Position numbers and translations under genes: made by a program. Below the pieces are notes generated by a model that saw only the letters and a list, made by a program, of their open reading frames with translations, was not told the origin of the DNA and made no database searches. A DNA stretch of 64,000 bases from Melioribacter sp051488685 (GTDB taxonomy: Bacteria > Bacteroidota > Ignavibacteria > Ignavibacteriales > Melioribacteraceae): the NCBI RefSeq assembly GCF_051488685.1, contig NZ_JBPSEH010000003.1, forward strand, positions 1 to 64,000, given 5' to 3'. Below are positions 36,375 to 45,388 of the stretch, one piece after another (position 1 is the stretch's first letter; each line of letters opens with the position of its first letter).

Positions 36375-36423
36375 GGGATTAGGGATTAGGGATTAGGGGT
36401 TAGGGGTTAGGGATTGGGGATTA
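36375..36423 (+). repeat. Telomere-like heptad tandem repeat
   Basis: Seven consecutive 7-nt units start right after the yjbQ stop: GGGATTA three times, GGGGTTA twice, GGGATTG once and GGGATTA once. The plus strand meets the G-quadruplex pattern (G3 runs separated by 3-4 nt), and the RNA of a read-through yjbQ transcript would carry the same G-rich strand. The degenerate copies suggest expansion followed by drift. Confidence 0.9.
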
Positions 36424-36450
36424 GGAAATAGTAAGGATGTGGTTCGTGGT

Positions 36451-36540
36451 TGGGGGTTCTTTGTTCAGGAGTTCTTAGTTCAGGAGTTCTTTGTTAAAGA
36501 GTTCTTAGTTCTGGAGTTTGTGGTTTGGGAGTTAATGGTT
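36451..36540 (+). repeat. 15-nt tandem repeat, six degenerate units
   Basis: Six adjacent 15-nt units share the core GAGTTCTTnGTT. Units 2 and 3 differ at one base only (CAGGAGTTCTTAGTT and CAGGAGTTCTTTGTT), and the outer units are more diverged. The array lies 27 bases after the heptad array and continues its G/T-rich strand bias. The bases from 36541 to 36767 are AT-rich with no gene. An inverted repeat pair is nested there: GCAAGCTA at 36659-36666 with TAGCTTGC at 36695-36702, and AAAGCTC at 36666-36672 with GAGCTTT at 36712-36718. Confidence 0.85.
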
Positions 36541-36767
36541 GATAGGTGATAAATTAATTATGAACTAACTGAAAAATTAACACAATAACTCATCTTTATT
36601 AAAAACGTTTGATACTAATTTAGCCATGTTTCAAAACAACTATGCTTATAACTGAAAAGCAAGCTAAAGCTCATGGATTACTTATCCTTTGCCCTAGCTT
36701 GCCTGCATTTAGAGCTTTCTAATTTGGTGATCATAAAAATTAATAAATCTTGACTAATCAAAACTTA

Positions 36768-38204
36768 TTACAGCTCTGGAACTTTGCCCAAAACATCTTC
36801 CACCGTCATTTCGATAACTTCACCCAGATTCAGTTTTTTTATTCCTTCAGCAATTCGCGACTTATCTCCAACAACGACTACTATCATTTTGTCTGGTCTA
36901 ATATATTTTTCTGCGGCACTTTTTACCTCTTTGTCTTTAACAGAAAGAATCCTATCGATATACTGATTAAAATAATCTTTCGGCAAATTGTAATAGACTA
37001 ATTCTTCCAGCTCACCTGCAATCCCTGCAACTGTTTGAAAATTATTAGGGTAACCGAGAGCAGTATAATTTTTTGCCCTGTCAACTTCTTCCTGAGAAAT
37101 CGGCTGACGAATTCCATTTAATTCCTTAAAAAATTCCCGCAACGCTTTGTCTGTCACATCAGTTTGTACCGACGAATAAGCGATAAAATATCCAGCAACC
37201 GGACGCAATACAAATCTGGAACCTGCACCGTAAGTATAACCGTGTTCTTCTCTCAAATTATTATTTAGTCGGGATGTAAAAGAGCCACCGAGGATTGTGT
37301 TCATTACATTGATCGAATAATAATCCTGCGTAGTACGCGAAGGGGCAACATCACCGATATAAATTACCGACTGAGCAGCACCAGGTTTATCAATTAAAAA
37401 TATTTTCCCTGGATTCCCGTTTAACGGCATTTCAATTTTTTGTTTGAAATCTCCCTTTTTATTCCAGCTGGAGAAATATTCATTCAATAATTTTTCGAGT
37501 CCGCTCCTATCAATATCCCCCACCGTTACAATAAACGAATTGTCCGGTGTAAAATACTTTTTGTAATAATCGATGATATCATCCCGTGTAATATTTTTAA
37601 TCGATTTTTCAGTCCCGACCTCATTTCTTCCATAAGGATGATTACCAAACAACAATTTATTGAATGCTACTCTGGCAATTTCATTCGGTTGATCGTGCCA
37701 TTGCATTAAAGTAGTAAGTCGTTCTTTTTTTAATCTACTCAATTCAGCTTCAGGAAAATCCGGTTTGAGTAATATTTTACTGAATATTTCGAGAGCATCA
37801 TTAATTTTTGATACAGGGACATTCAAGTTTAGGTTCGAAGTAAAAAGAGAAGAACTTATATTAAGATTAGCCCCAAGGAAATCGATTTCATCTGCTATCT
37901 GGAGTGCGTTCATTCCATCGGCACCTTCGTCGAGCATGTCGAATACAATATCGGATAGTCCTTCTTTGCCGTCAGGATCGTTCAAAGAACCAGTCCTCAA
38001 AATCAAATTTAACTGGATAAGAGGAACCTGATGTTTTTCCATCAGGTAGACTTTCAAACCGTTTTGAAGTGTGAATTCCTGCACAGCGGGCAATTGCAAT
38101 CCTTTGGGTGGTGGTAACTGCGGAGGTTTTGATCTGTCAGCTTTTTGCGCATTGAGATTTAATGCTATCAATATCATTACGAAAATCGATGTTAAATTTT
38201 TCAT
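36768..38204 (-). CDS. M16 family peptidase-like protein lacking the zinc site (inactive subunit)
   Basis: This 478-residue secreted protein (signal peptide 1-20) has two M16 half-domains. Where active members have HxxEH, it has Asp85, Phe88 and Asp89 (GLSDIVFDMLD), so zinc binding is lost. The C-terminal half keeps the usual substrate-clamp region with LNNNLREEHGYTYGAGSRF. It would pair with the active M16 subunit encoded one base upstream, as in two-subunit M16 peptidases. It is the last gene of the kinase-regulator-cupin-M16-M16 unit. Confidence 0.9.
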   Translation of the reverse strand: MKNLTSIFVMILIALNLNAQKADRSKPPQLPPPKGLQLPAVQEFTLQNGLKVYLMEKHQVPLIQLNLILRTGSLNDPDGKEGLSDIVFDMLDEGADGMNALQIADEIDFLGANLNISSSLFTSNLNLNVPVSKINDALEIFSKILLKPDFPEAELSRLKKERLTTLMQWHDQPNEIARVAFNKLLFGNHPYGRNEVGTEKSIKNITRDDIIDYYKKYFTPDNSFIVTVGDIDRSGLEKLLNEYFSSWNKKGDFKQKIEMPLNGNPGKIFLIDKPGAAQSVIYIGDVAPSRTTQDYYSINVMNTILGGSFTSRLNNNLREEHGYTYGAGSRFVLRPVAGYFIAYSSVQTDVTDKALREFFKELNGIRQPISQEEVDRAKNYTALGYPNNFQTVAGIAGELEELVYYNLPKDYFNQYIDRILSVKDKEVKSAAEKYIRPDKMIVVVVGDKSRIAEGIKKLNLGEVIEMTVEDVLGKVPEL

Positions 38205-38205
38205 T

Positions 38206-39570
38206 TTATCTTTCCTCCGTCTGTTCGACTGCTGCCAGTTCAGTTTTCCCCTTTGGAACGATGCTCAATACAACTTTCCCTTGTTTCTTTAGAAAAACAC
38301 GTGCTGCATTTTTCAAATCGTCAGTACTCAGTGCCTTGTAACGATTAAAATCCTCGTTAGCATAATCCGGATTGTTTGCGTAATAAAAGTACTCGTTCAA
38401 TTGATTGGCTTTTCCGCGAAAGCCGCCTGGTTTTTCAAGATTCCTGAGAAAGGAAGCTTCGTACTGATTAATTGCACGTTGTAATTCCCTTTCAGTCGGA
38501 TTTTCAGATTTTAGCCTATCAATTTCCTCGTTAATTACCGACATGATTTCGTTCAAATTATGACCAGAACGAGCCGTTGCAATAATAAAGAATTGTGAAG
38601 ATAATTTTGACGAACTTTGAAATGCAGAAACATCCTGGGCAATCTGGAGTTCATAGACAAGTCTTTTATATAATCTTGAGTTTTTACCGCCAGCAAGAAT
38701 ATTTGCAAGCAAATCCATTTCGGCATCGCCCGGTGCAAAACGTGGCGGTGTTATCCAGACCATATAGAGTCGGGGCAGTTGAACCCTATCCTCTTGAGTA
38801 ATAAATTTATTTTCGTTCAATACGGCTGCGGCAGGATTTAACGGCGGTACTGGTTTGCCTGCCGGAATTTCTCCGAACCACTTCTCAACCAGAGTCAATG
38901 TTTCTTCTGGATTAATGTCGCCGGCAATTACGAGCGAAGCATTGTTTGGCACATAATAAGTTTTGAAAAACTCGACTACATCTTCGTAAGTTGCTGCGTC
39001 GAGATCTGCCATAGAACCAATAACAGGCCATGAATAAGGATGACCTTGCGGATAGAGATTCTTATAGATTGTTTCCCAGGCAAGTCCATAAGGTCTGTTT
39101 TCGTAACTTTGTCTTCTCTCGTTTTTAACAACTTCTCTCTGTCCATTAACTTTTTCGGGTGTCATTGCGTCGAGTAAATACCCCATACGGTCGGATTCGA
39201 GAAAGAGCGCAAGTTCAAGTGCGTTCGACGGAACATCTTCGTAATAATTAGTTCTGTCTTCTGTAGTTGAACCATTATTTTGTCCGCCAGCAGCTTCGAG
39301 CAATTTATCGAATTCTCCTTCTTTTACATTTTTAGATCCTTCGAACATAATATGTTCAAAAAGATGGGCAAAGCCAGTTCTCCCCAATTTTTCGTAGCCA
39401 GAACCAACATGATACCAGACATTAACAGAAACTGTGGGAGTTGTATGGTCTTCGTGCAGTATAACATTCAGTCCGTTAGGTAATTGATGATGAATGTAAG
39501 GAATTTTTATCTGAGCTGATACTGCCGAGTAAGTAATTAGAAATGCAATTAACAAAATCAACTTTTTCAT
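38206..39570 (-). CDS. M16 family zinc metallopeptidase (active subunit)
   Basis: This 454-residue periplasmic protein has a signal peptide ending AVSAQ. The inverted zinc motif HLFEH is at 69-73 and the third ligand, Glu151, lies in VVKNERRQ. The C-terminal half provides the R/Y substrate-binding motif region (ARSGHNLNE and following). It ends one base before the inactive partner begins, so the two are made together. The family degrades small peptides; the natural substrate is unknown. Confidence 0.92.
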   Translation of the reverse strand: MKKLILLIAFLITYSAVSAQIKIPYIHHQLPNGLNVILHEDHTTPTVSVNVWYHVGSGYEKLGRTGFAHLFEHIMFEGSKNVKEGEFDKLLEAAGGQNNGSTTEDRTNYYEDVPSNALELALFLESDRMGYLLDAMTPEKVNGQREVVKNERRQSYENRPYGLAWETIYKNLYPQGHPYSWPVIGSMADLDAATYEDVVEFFKTYYVPNNASLVIAGDINPEETLTLVEKWFGEIPAGKPVPPLNPAAAVLNENKFITQEDRVQLPRLYMVWITPPRFAPGDAEMDLLANILAGGKNSRLYKRLVYELQIAQDVSAFQSSSKLSSQFFIIATARSGHNLNEIMSVINEEIDRLKSENPTERELQRAINQYEASFLRNLEKPGGFRGKANQLNEYFYYANNPDYANEDFNRYKALSTDDLKNAARVFLKKQGKVVLSIVPKGKTELAAVEQTEER

Positions 39571-39578
39571 ATTTGACC

Positions 39579-39929
39579 TTAATGTTTTATAAAATCTTCT
39601 CTGTAAGGATTGAACACATCGATAAGCGCGCTATCTTCGAGTGCATGAACCGAATGATTTAGGTTTGGTTTAACAAAGAATACATCGCCGGCTTTAAGTA
39701 CTTTTTTTTCGCCTTCAATTTCGACTTCGAATGAACCTTTGACGATGTATGAGATTTGTTTGTGTGGGTGTTTGTGAGTATAACCTATAGCGTCTTTATC
39801 GAATTCGACCAGAACCAGCATCAGGTCCCTGTCGTATCCAAGAATTTTTCTTTTAACGCCTTCGCCTACATTTTCCCACTGGTAATTATCTTTTTCGATA
39901 AATCCGCTAATCCCGAAATCTTTTTCCAT
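39579..39929 (-). CDS. Cytoplasmic single-domain cupin protein
   Basis: This 116-residue cupin has the metal-ligand set THKHPHKQISYIVKGSFEVE (His, His, Gln) and a second motif KPNLNHSVHALED. There is no signal peptide. It lies in the operon between a sigma-54 activator (10 bases upstream) and the M16 pair (8 bases downstream). A sensing or small-molecule-binding role is possible. It differs from the secreted cupin at 31817. Confidence 0.78.
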   Translation of the reverse strand: MEKDFGISGFIEKDNYQWENVGEGVKRKILGYDRDLMLVLVEFDKDAIGYTHKHPHKQISYIVKGSFEVEIEGEKKVLKAGDVFFVKPNLNHSVHALEDSALIDVFNPYREDFIKH

Positions 39930-39939
39930 GATTCACTCC

Positions 39940-41316
39940 TTAGAGATTTTCTTCTTCTTGTTGCAATTTAGTTGGGATGTTTAATTCGTCCATTTTTCTA
40001 TATAAAGACGAGAGTCCAATTTCGAGAGCTTTAGCAACTTCATCCTTATTATAGTCGTATTTTTTCATTACTTTAAGAATGTGTTCGCGTTCGAAACTAC
40101 GCATTGCCTCTTTGAGCGAGTCAGGGTAGTCGTGTGACATAGGAACACCTTTCAAATATTCGGGCAAATTTTCGACGGTAATTAATTCCTTGCTGCTGAA
40201 AATAATTGCTCTTTCAATAACGTTTTCAAGCTCTCTTACTCCGCCTGGCCATTCGTGATTCAATAATATTCGCATCGTATCGTTATCTGTCCCAATTATC
40301 TTTTTGCCCATTTCCTTGCTGTACTTTTCAATAAAATGATTGACGAGCAATGGAATATCTTCTTTCCTTTCGCTTAAAGACGGAAGGTTAATTTCAACAA
40401 CGTTCAAGCGATAATAAAGGTCTTCCCTGAACTCGCCTGTTTTTGTTTTTTCGTAAAGATTCTGGTTTGTAGCTGCAATAATTCTAACGTCGGTACTGAC
40501 GGGCTTAACTCCGCCGACGGGAATAAACGCTCTGTCTTCGATTGCCCTGAGGAGCTTAACCTGCATATTCAATGGGAGGTCACCAATTTCGTCGAGGAAA
40601 AGAGTTCCACCGTCTGCCACTTTAAAAAGTCCAATTTTGTCTTCGGTAGCACCTGTAAATGATCCTTTTTTATGCCCGAACAATTCGCTTTCAATCAAAT
40701 TTTCTGAAATTGCTCCGCAGTTAATCGGCAGGAAAACCTTGTCCCTTCTGTTGCTGTTATAATGAATTGCCTTAGCAACAAGTTCTTTACCCGTACCACT
40801 TTTACCGATAATAAGGACGTTGCTGTTTGTAGGAGCAACTTGAGTAATAATCGAAAAGACTTTGCGCATCGGCTCGCTTTTACCAATCAGATTAGTAAAA
40901 TCGGCTTCAGTCGATATTCTCTGCCTGAGAGATTTATTTTCAAATGCAAGGTTTTTATAGTCGAGGAGTCGTTTTATTCTAATAATCAAATCGTCAAATT
41001 CCACGGGTTTAATCAGATAGTCGTAAGCTCCCTGACGCAATGCGTCGATTGCAGTATTGACCGACGCATAGGCAGTCATTATCACAAAAAAGGTTTCGGG
41101 AGAAATCTTCGATGCCTGTTCGAGCAACTGGATACCGTCAATTTTGGGCATCTTTATATCTGTAATGACAATATCGTATTTATCCGATTTAATTTTTTCG
41201 AGAGCTTCTTCGCCGTCACCAACTACGTCGGTCGTATAACCTTCGTCCTCAAGAACCATCTTCAACGAATCTCTAATTGGTTTTTCATCGTCAGCAATTA
41301 AAATTCTTACAGCCAT
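39940..41316 (-). CDS. NtrC-family sigma-54-dependent response regulator
   Basis: This 458-residue transcription activator has a receiver domain at 1-120 with phospho-acceptor Asp53 (ITDIKMP). An AAA+ sigma-54 interaction domain spans about 140-375 (Walker A GKSGTGKE at 171-178, Walker B GTLFLDEIGDLP, sigma-54 contact loop GSFTGA at 218-223). A Fis-type helix-turn-helix occupies about 410-450 (YNKDEVAKALEIGLSSLYRKM). GSFTGA replaces the usual GAFTGA, a mild change. It is the partner of the histidine kinase whose gene ends 4 bases upstream. Confidence 0.93.
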   Translation of the reverse strand: MAVRILIADDEKPIRDSLKMVLEDEGYTTDVVGDGEEALEKIKSDKYDIVITDIKMPKIDGIQLLEQASKISPETFFVIMTAYASVNTAIDALRQGAYDYLIKPVEFDDLIIRIKRLLDYKNLAFENKSLRQRISTEADFTNLIGKSEPMRKVFSIITQVAPTNSNVLIIGKSGTGKELVAKAIHYNSNRRDKVFLPINCGAISENLIESELFGHKKGSFTGATEDKIGLFKVADGGTLFLDEIGDLPLNMQVKLLRAIEDRAFIPVGGVKPVSTDVRIIAATNQNLYEKTKTGEFREDLYYRLNVVEINLPSLSERKEDIPLLVNHFIEKYSKEMGKKIIGTDNDTMRILLNHEWPGGVRELENVIERAIIFSSKELITVENLPEYLKGVPMSHDYPDSLKEAMRSFEREHILKVMKKYDYNKDEVAKALEIGLSSLYRKMDELNIPTKLQQEEENL

Positions 41317-41320
41317 AAAT

Positions 41321-42835
41321 TTACCTCATATTACTTTTAGTATTTTCTTTAATTGGAATTTTAACCGTGAATGTACTTCCTTCGTTCAATTTACTTTTGA
41401 CGGTTATTTCTCCGTTATATTGTTTAATTATGCCATAACTGACCGATAGTCCGAGTCCGGTACCTTTACCGACTTCTTTAGTTGTAAAGAAGGGGTCGAA
41501 AATTTGCTTGAGTGTATTTTCGTCCATGCCACAGCCATCGTCCGAAAAATGGACATAAATAAAATCATCATCGTAATCAGATTTAACCGTAATACGACCA
41601 TTGCCTTCGATGGCGTCGAGTGCATTAATTAAAATGTTTACAAAAACCTGGAGTATCTGGTCTGTTGCTACATTAATTCTCGGCAGCGATTCTTTTAAGT
41701 CGGTTTCGAATTTCACTTTCTTAACGCGTTTATCGTATTTAACAATTCCGAGTGCGGTTTTAATAATATCAGAAATGTCGCTCATCGACTTTTCGTAACT
41801 CGGTGGTCTCGAAAAGTCAACCAGTTCTCTAACTATTTTGGAAATTCTATCGATATTTTCTTTAATATTTGACAATTGTTCCGTGAAAAAAGGATCTTTA
41901 CTCTTTCGTTGAAGAATTTGAACCAGTGATGAGATCGAAGCCAGTGGGTTTCCAATTTCGTGTGCAACACCTGCAGCAAGCTGACCAATTACTGCTAATT
42001 TTTCTGATTGATCAATTTGAGCCTGCAATTTTTTGAACTCGGTAAAATCCTTTATAATTATCGACCTGCCGGCATAACCACCGTTACTCCCCGGCAATTT
42101 CGATACGCTCAGTTTTACACTCAATATTCTGCCGTCCTTTGTTCTGCGCTCGGTTTCAAGAATTTTTGTTGCCCCTTCTTTAACCTCTTTTTGAATCTTC
42201 TTTAATTCATCTTGATACTTCTTTCCTTCCGGTAATAAAAACGAGGACGGTTTCCCGATAATTTCTTCTTCAGTATATCCAAAGATTCTCTCTGCTCCTT
42301 TATTCCAGGCAATAAACTTTTCGTTTTCGTCAACCATCATTATGGCGGAATCGGAAGTGTGGAGAATGTTTTTAAGATATTGCTGACTCAATTCAAGTTT
42401 TGAAGCCAGACGGTCGCGGTCATATTTTAATTCATTCATTTTAGCTTCCTGATGAAGCATGCTATAGCGAGCAAAGAGCTGCTCGATAATTTCGTCGACA
42501 AATCCAAGTAGTATTATCGGGTCGTTAGGACCTGCCTGTTCAGTTTCGATAATATTCAGTATTGCATACCTCCCCTGACTGAAAAGTTGACTTACATCAA
42601 TTAGACTCATATTCAAATTCGAACACAGAGTATAAATTTCAATCAGGTAGAGATCTGCAATTTTATAATCGCCTTCTTCCAGAACATCAATAAATGTAAG
42701 CAAAGAGCTTTCTGTAAATGTTTCAATTTGCGAATCCGAAAGTTTATCTTTAAATAGTTGTTTTAATTTGGCAGACCAATTGGAAGCAATTTCCTTGAAA
42801 TGCTTTTTAAGAAATTCAATTAGTAGCTTTTTCAT
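41321..42835 (-). CDS. PAS-containing histidine kinase with an RsbRD-like N-terminus
   Basis: This 504-residue soluble sensor kinase has no membrane segments. Residues 1-130 are helical and resemble the RsbRD N-terminal sensor. A coiled coil at about 130-155 is followed by a PAS domain at about 156-268 (FIAWNKGAERIFGYTEEEI). A HisKA domain carries His292 (AAGVAHEIGNPLASI), and the ATPase domain has N, G1 and G2 boxes (ILINALDAIEG, DDGCGMD, GTGLGLSVSYGI). It probably senses a cytoplasmic cue such as redox or a ligand in the PAS pocket. It is the first gene of the unit. Confidence 0.93.
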   Translation of the reverse strand: MKKLLIEFLKKHFKEIASNWSAKLKQLFKDKLSDSQIETFTESSLLTFIDVLEEGDYKIADLYLIEIYTLCSNLNMSLIDVSQLFSQGRYAILNIIETEQAGPNDPIILLGFVDEIIEQLFARYSMLHQEAKMNELKYDRDRLASKLELSQQYLKNILHTSDSAIMMVDENEKFIAWNKGAERIFGYTEEEIIGKPSSFLLPEGKKYQDELKKIQKEVKEGATKILETERRTKDGRILSVKLSVSKLPGSNGGYAGRSIIIKDFTEFKKLQAQIDQSEKLAVIGQLAAGVAHEIGNPLASISSLVQILQRKSKDPFFTEQLSNIKENIDRISKIVRELVDFSRPPSYEKSMSDISDIIKTALGIVKYDKRVKKVKFETDLKESLPRINVATDQILQVFVNILINALDAIEGNGRITVKSDYDDDFIYVHFSDDGCGMDENTLKQIFDPFFTTKEVGKGTGLGLSVSYGIIKQYNGEITVKSKLNEGSTFTVKIPIKENTKSNMR

Positions 42836-42874
42836 TGTATGTTTCTTGCCGTTTCAACGTATTAAATCGATTTA

Positions 42875-42882
42875 CAAAGATA
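42875..42882 (-). promoter_or_regulatory. Candidate -7 element upstream of the histidine kinase gene
   Basis: TATCTTTG on the minus strand is identical to the -7 element of the metYX promoter and lies 40 bases before the kinase ATG. No TTG is found at -33, so this is weak on its own. Confidence 0.3.
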
Positions 42883-42971
42883 TATAAAGGCTCGGTTAAT
42901 ATAAAGGCGATTATAAAGGAACCACCTGAGAAAAAACCGGGTATAAAAAACCAACATCTAAGAGGCAAAGT

Positions 42972-44543
42972 ATGAAACGATTATTTTTCTTATTATCAAT
43001 TTTTTTCATCAGTGTTAATCTTTTTCCCGCCGAGTCTATAAAAACAAACCTTAAAGAAGTAAAAGTTTACATCAGCGGAGCCGAATTGAAACATACTGCA
43101 GTGCTTCCACTTAAAAAAGGCGAAAACGTAATTTTTTTGGAAGGCCTGGCCGGCGATTTTGACCCAAGCAGCATCAACATCAAAATTGAAAGCGACGTCA
43201 CAATTCTTTCGTTAACCAAAGAAATTAACTATCTGAAAAAAAACTTCACAAACGACAGAATCAAAAATCTGGAAGATTCCTTGAAAATTTTAGAAGATAA
43301 ATTAAAGACTAATAACGACAGGTCAGAAATCCTGAAAGCACAATGGGAATTGATACTTGCCAACAAAGAAATTAAAGAAGGCAACGTTTCCCTTTTGATC
43401 GACAATATAAAAAAATTAGGAAGTTACTACGGTGAACGACTCTCGGAAATTAAATCCGAGTTACGAAAAATAGACGATCAAAATGAGACATTAAAAAGCT
43501 ACATCGACAGATTAAAAAAACAAATTGAATATCTCAAAGATACACGGCCGCAACACGAATTAAAAATTGTACTGCTCTCGCCTTCTGCACGGAATACTGC
43601 AATTGATATCTCATATATGATTAACGATGCGGGTTGGAGACCAAACTACGACATAAGAATAAACAACCTGCAGGAATCTCCAACTACCTCTTACAAAACC
43701 GATATACGGCAGCAGAGTGGCATTGATTGGAATAATGTCAAAATAATTTTGTCCACACGAAATCCGCAACGAAGCAATATAAAACCAGAGCTGAGTCCCT
43801 GGCTGATAGACTTTAAAGAAAAGCCAATTTATTACGAAGCGGTTCCAAAATTAAAAAGAGAAAATGCTGCAATGGTAACCGAAGACCTCCTTAACGAAAG
43901 AGTTATCAATCAGTCATTCAGTCAGGAACAAAACATACTTACGACCGACTTCATACCTGCATTAAATTACACGATCCCGTCTGATGGTATACCACATTCA
44001 GTTATGATAAATAATTTTGTGATTGATGCTTATTATAAATATTATGCAGTACCGAAGTACGACGACAATGCATTTTTAGTTATTGATTTAATCAACTGGA
44101 AAAAATTCGACCTGCTCAGCGGCGAAGTTAATATTTATCTGGAGAACAGTTACATCGGGAAAAGCTATCTCAATACAGATATCGCAACAGACACACTTCA
44201 AATTTCGGCGGGAAGGGACCAATCGATAATTACCGGCAGAAAATTAATAAGAGATTTTAAGGAAGATAAATTCCTGAGCAAAGATATTGTACGTCAATTC
44301 AAATACGAATTGTCATTGAGCAACAAGAAACAGGTTCCGGTTGAAGTTATATTGCAGGATAACATTCCAGTCTCAAAAAACGAAGATATAAAAGTGGAAC
44401 TAATTGAGAGCGGCGGGGCAAGTTTTAATGCATCTACTGGTATGCTCGAATGGAAAGTGAAACTGGACCCTGAAGAGACAAAAACAATTAGTTACACTTT
44501 TACTGTTCAGTATCCTGGCGATAGAATTATTCCCGGTTTATAG
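42972..44543 (+). CDS. DUF4139 (mucoidy-inhibitor-like) secreted protein
   Basis: This 523-residue protein has a signal peptide (about 1-20, ending NLFPAES). A DUF4140 beta domain runs from about 25-95 (KEVKVYISGAELKHTAVLPL), then a coiled coil at about 85-190. A DUF4139 domain follows to the C-terminus, with AGWRPNYDIRI and TVQYPGDR. It is envelope-located, and the name derives from loose similarity to MuiA; no reaction is known. An AGAGG site precedes the start. The gene ends at a hairpin shared with the opposite gene. Confidence 0.85.
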   Translation: MKRLFFLLSIFFISVNLFPAESIKTNLKEVKVYISGAELKHTAVLPLKKGENVIFLEGLAGDFDPSSINIKIESDVTILSLTKEINYLKKNFTNDRIKNLEDSLKILEDKLKTNNDRSEILKAQWELILANKEIKEGNVSLLIDNIKKLGSYYGERLSEIKSELRKIDDQNETLKSYIDRLKKQIEYLKDTRPQHELKIVLLSPSARNTAIDISYMINDAGWRPNYDIRINNLQESPTTSYKTDIRQQSGIDWNNVKIILSTRNPQRSNIKPELSPWLIDFKEKPIYYEAVPKLKRENAAMVTEDLLNERVINQSFSQEQNILTTDFIPALNYTIPSDGIPHSVMINNFVIDAYYKYYAVPKYDDNAFLVIDLINWKKFDLLSGEVNIYLENSYIGKSYLNTDIATDTLQISAGRDQSIITGRKLIRDFKEDKFLSKDIVRQFKYELSLSNKKQVPVEVILQDNIPVSKNEDIKVELIESGGASFNASTGMLEWKVKLDPEETKTISYTFTVQYPGDRIIPGL

Positions 44544-44550
44544 TAGAAAG

Positions 44551-44601
44551 AAAACAGCCTGCCGAAATTTTATCGAAAAATTTTATTGAGCAGGCTGTTT
44601 T
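44551..44601. terminator. Bidirectional terminator overlapping a coding end
   Basis: AAAACAGCCTGC (44551-44562) pairs perfectly with GCAGGCTGTTTT (44590-44601), a 12-bp stem with U-tracts both ways. The stop codon (44570-44572) and last codons of the minus-strand hydroxylase gene lie inside the loop and one arm. It ends the DUF4139 gene on the plus strand and the NeuB operon on the minus strand. Confidence 0.88.
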
Positions 44602-45373
44602 TCTTTTTGTTAAATGGCCTAAAGGCATAAAGGAATTGCAAGAAATAGTTACTGGGAAAAAATGTTTTTAAGCCGTATTGTTCGGCTTTTTCTCCTGGCA
44701 GAAATGCAGAATCAAAAAGCCAATCCCATATCGCAAGTTTAGTTGCAAAATTCCGATTTCTACCTTTACCTGTTGTGTGATGCCATCGATGCATCTCAGG
44801 TCCGTTAATTATATATTGTAACCAGCCGGTATGGACATTCAAATTGGAATGGATATACATTCCCCAGAGGGCGCTAATAACCCCTTTGTAAGCAATTACT
44901 TCTGGCGGCGATCCGAGTAATACGATCGGCATAAACTCCACAGTTTGATTTATCAGAATTTCGAACGCATGGCTACGCGAACCGGAAAGCCAATCTACTT
45001 TTTCAGGCGAATGATGAGCTTCGTGCAGGCGCCATAAAAATTTATTTCGATGCTGCCATCTGTGCATCCAGTAGATATAAAAATCGTGTGTGACTGTAAA
45101 AAAGATCAATTGAATCCATATAGGTACATCGGCAAACAAGCCGAGGCGCGATAAGCCGGTCGCACTGTCGATTCCTTTAATGATTACAGTAAAAATAAAA
45201 ATACCAAGCAGATAGCTCTGAGCTATCGTATATAATGCAAGATCATCAAAAAATCCTTTGCGTAAGATTTCCTGCCCCTTGTTGTAGGGAAATATCCGTT
45301 CGAGTATAACAAACAAAATGGCTGCAGAGACAATAATCAGATACGATATTAATTCGTAAGATTCAAAATCCAT
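44570..45373 (-). CDS. Sterol desaturase/fatty-acid hydroxylase superfamily membrane protein
   Basis: This 267-residue integral membrane protein has about five hydrophobic segments. It carries the eight-histidine di-iron pattern: HDFYIYWMHRWQHRNKFLW, HEAHHSPE and MHRWHHTTGKGRNR. Members use oxygen to hydroxylate or desaturate lipids. It is the last gene of the eight-gene operon, 15 bases after the GH97 gene. A lipid or ether-lipid target is the family norm. Given its position, a modification linked to the surface glycan or its lipid carrier is possible but unproven. Confidence 0.85.
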   Translation of the reverse strand: MDFESYELISYLIIVSAAILFVILERIFPYNKGQEILRKGFFDDLALYTIAQSYLLGIFIFTVIIKGIDSATGLSRLGLFADVPIWIQLIFFTVTHDFYIYWMHRWQHRNKFLWRLHEAHHSPEKVDWLSGSRSHAFEILINQTVEFMPIVLLGSPPEVIAYKGVISALWGMYIHSNLNVHTGWLQYIINGPEMHRWHHTTGKGRNRNFATKLAIWDWLFDSAFLPGEKAEQYGLKTFFPSNYFLQFLYAFRPFNKKKNSLLNKIFR

Positions 45374-45388
45374 AGCTCATAAAAGATT

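Noticed and set aside
36375..36540. Possible CRISPR array
   Set aside because: The repeats are adjacent 7- and 15-nt units without spacers or palindromic repeats, and no cas gene is present.
40762..41301. 179-codon frame antisense to the response regulator
   Set aside because: The sequence is dominated by Phe, Ser and Asn, and the opposite strand has a full receiver plus AAA+ domain. Shadow frame.
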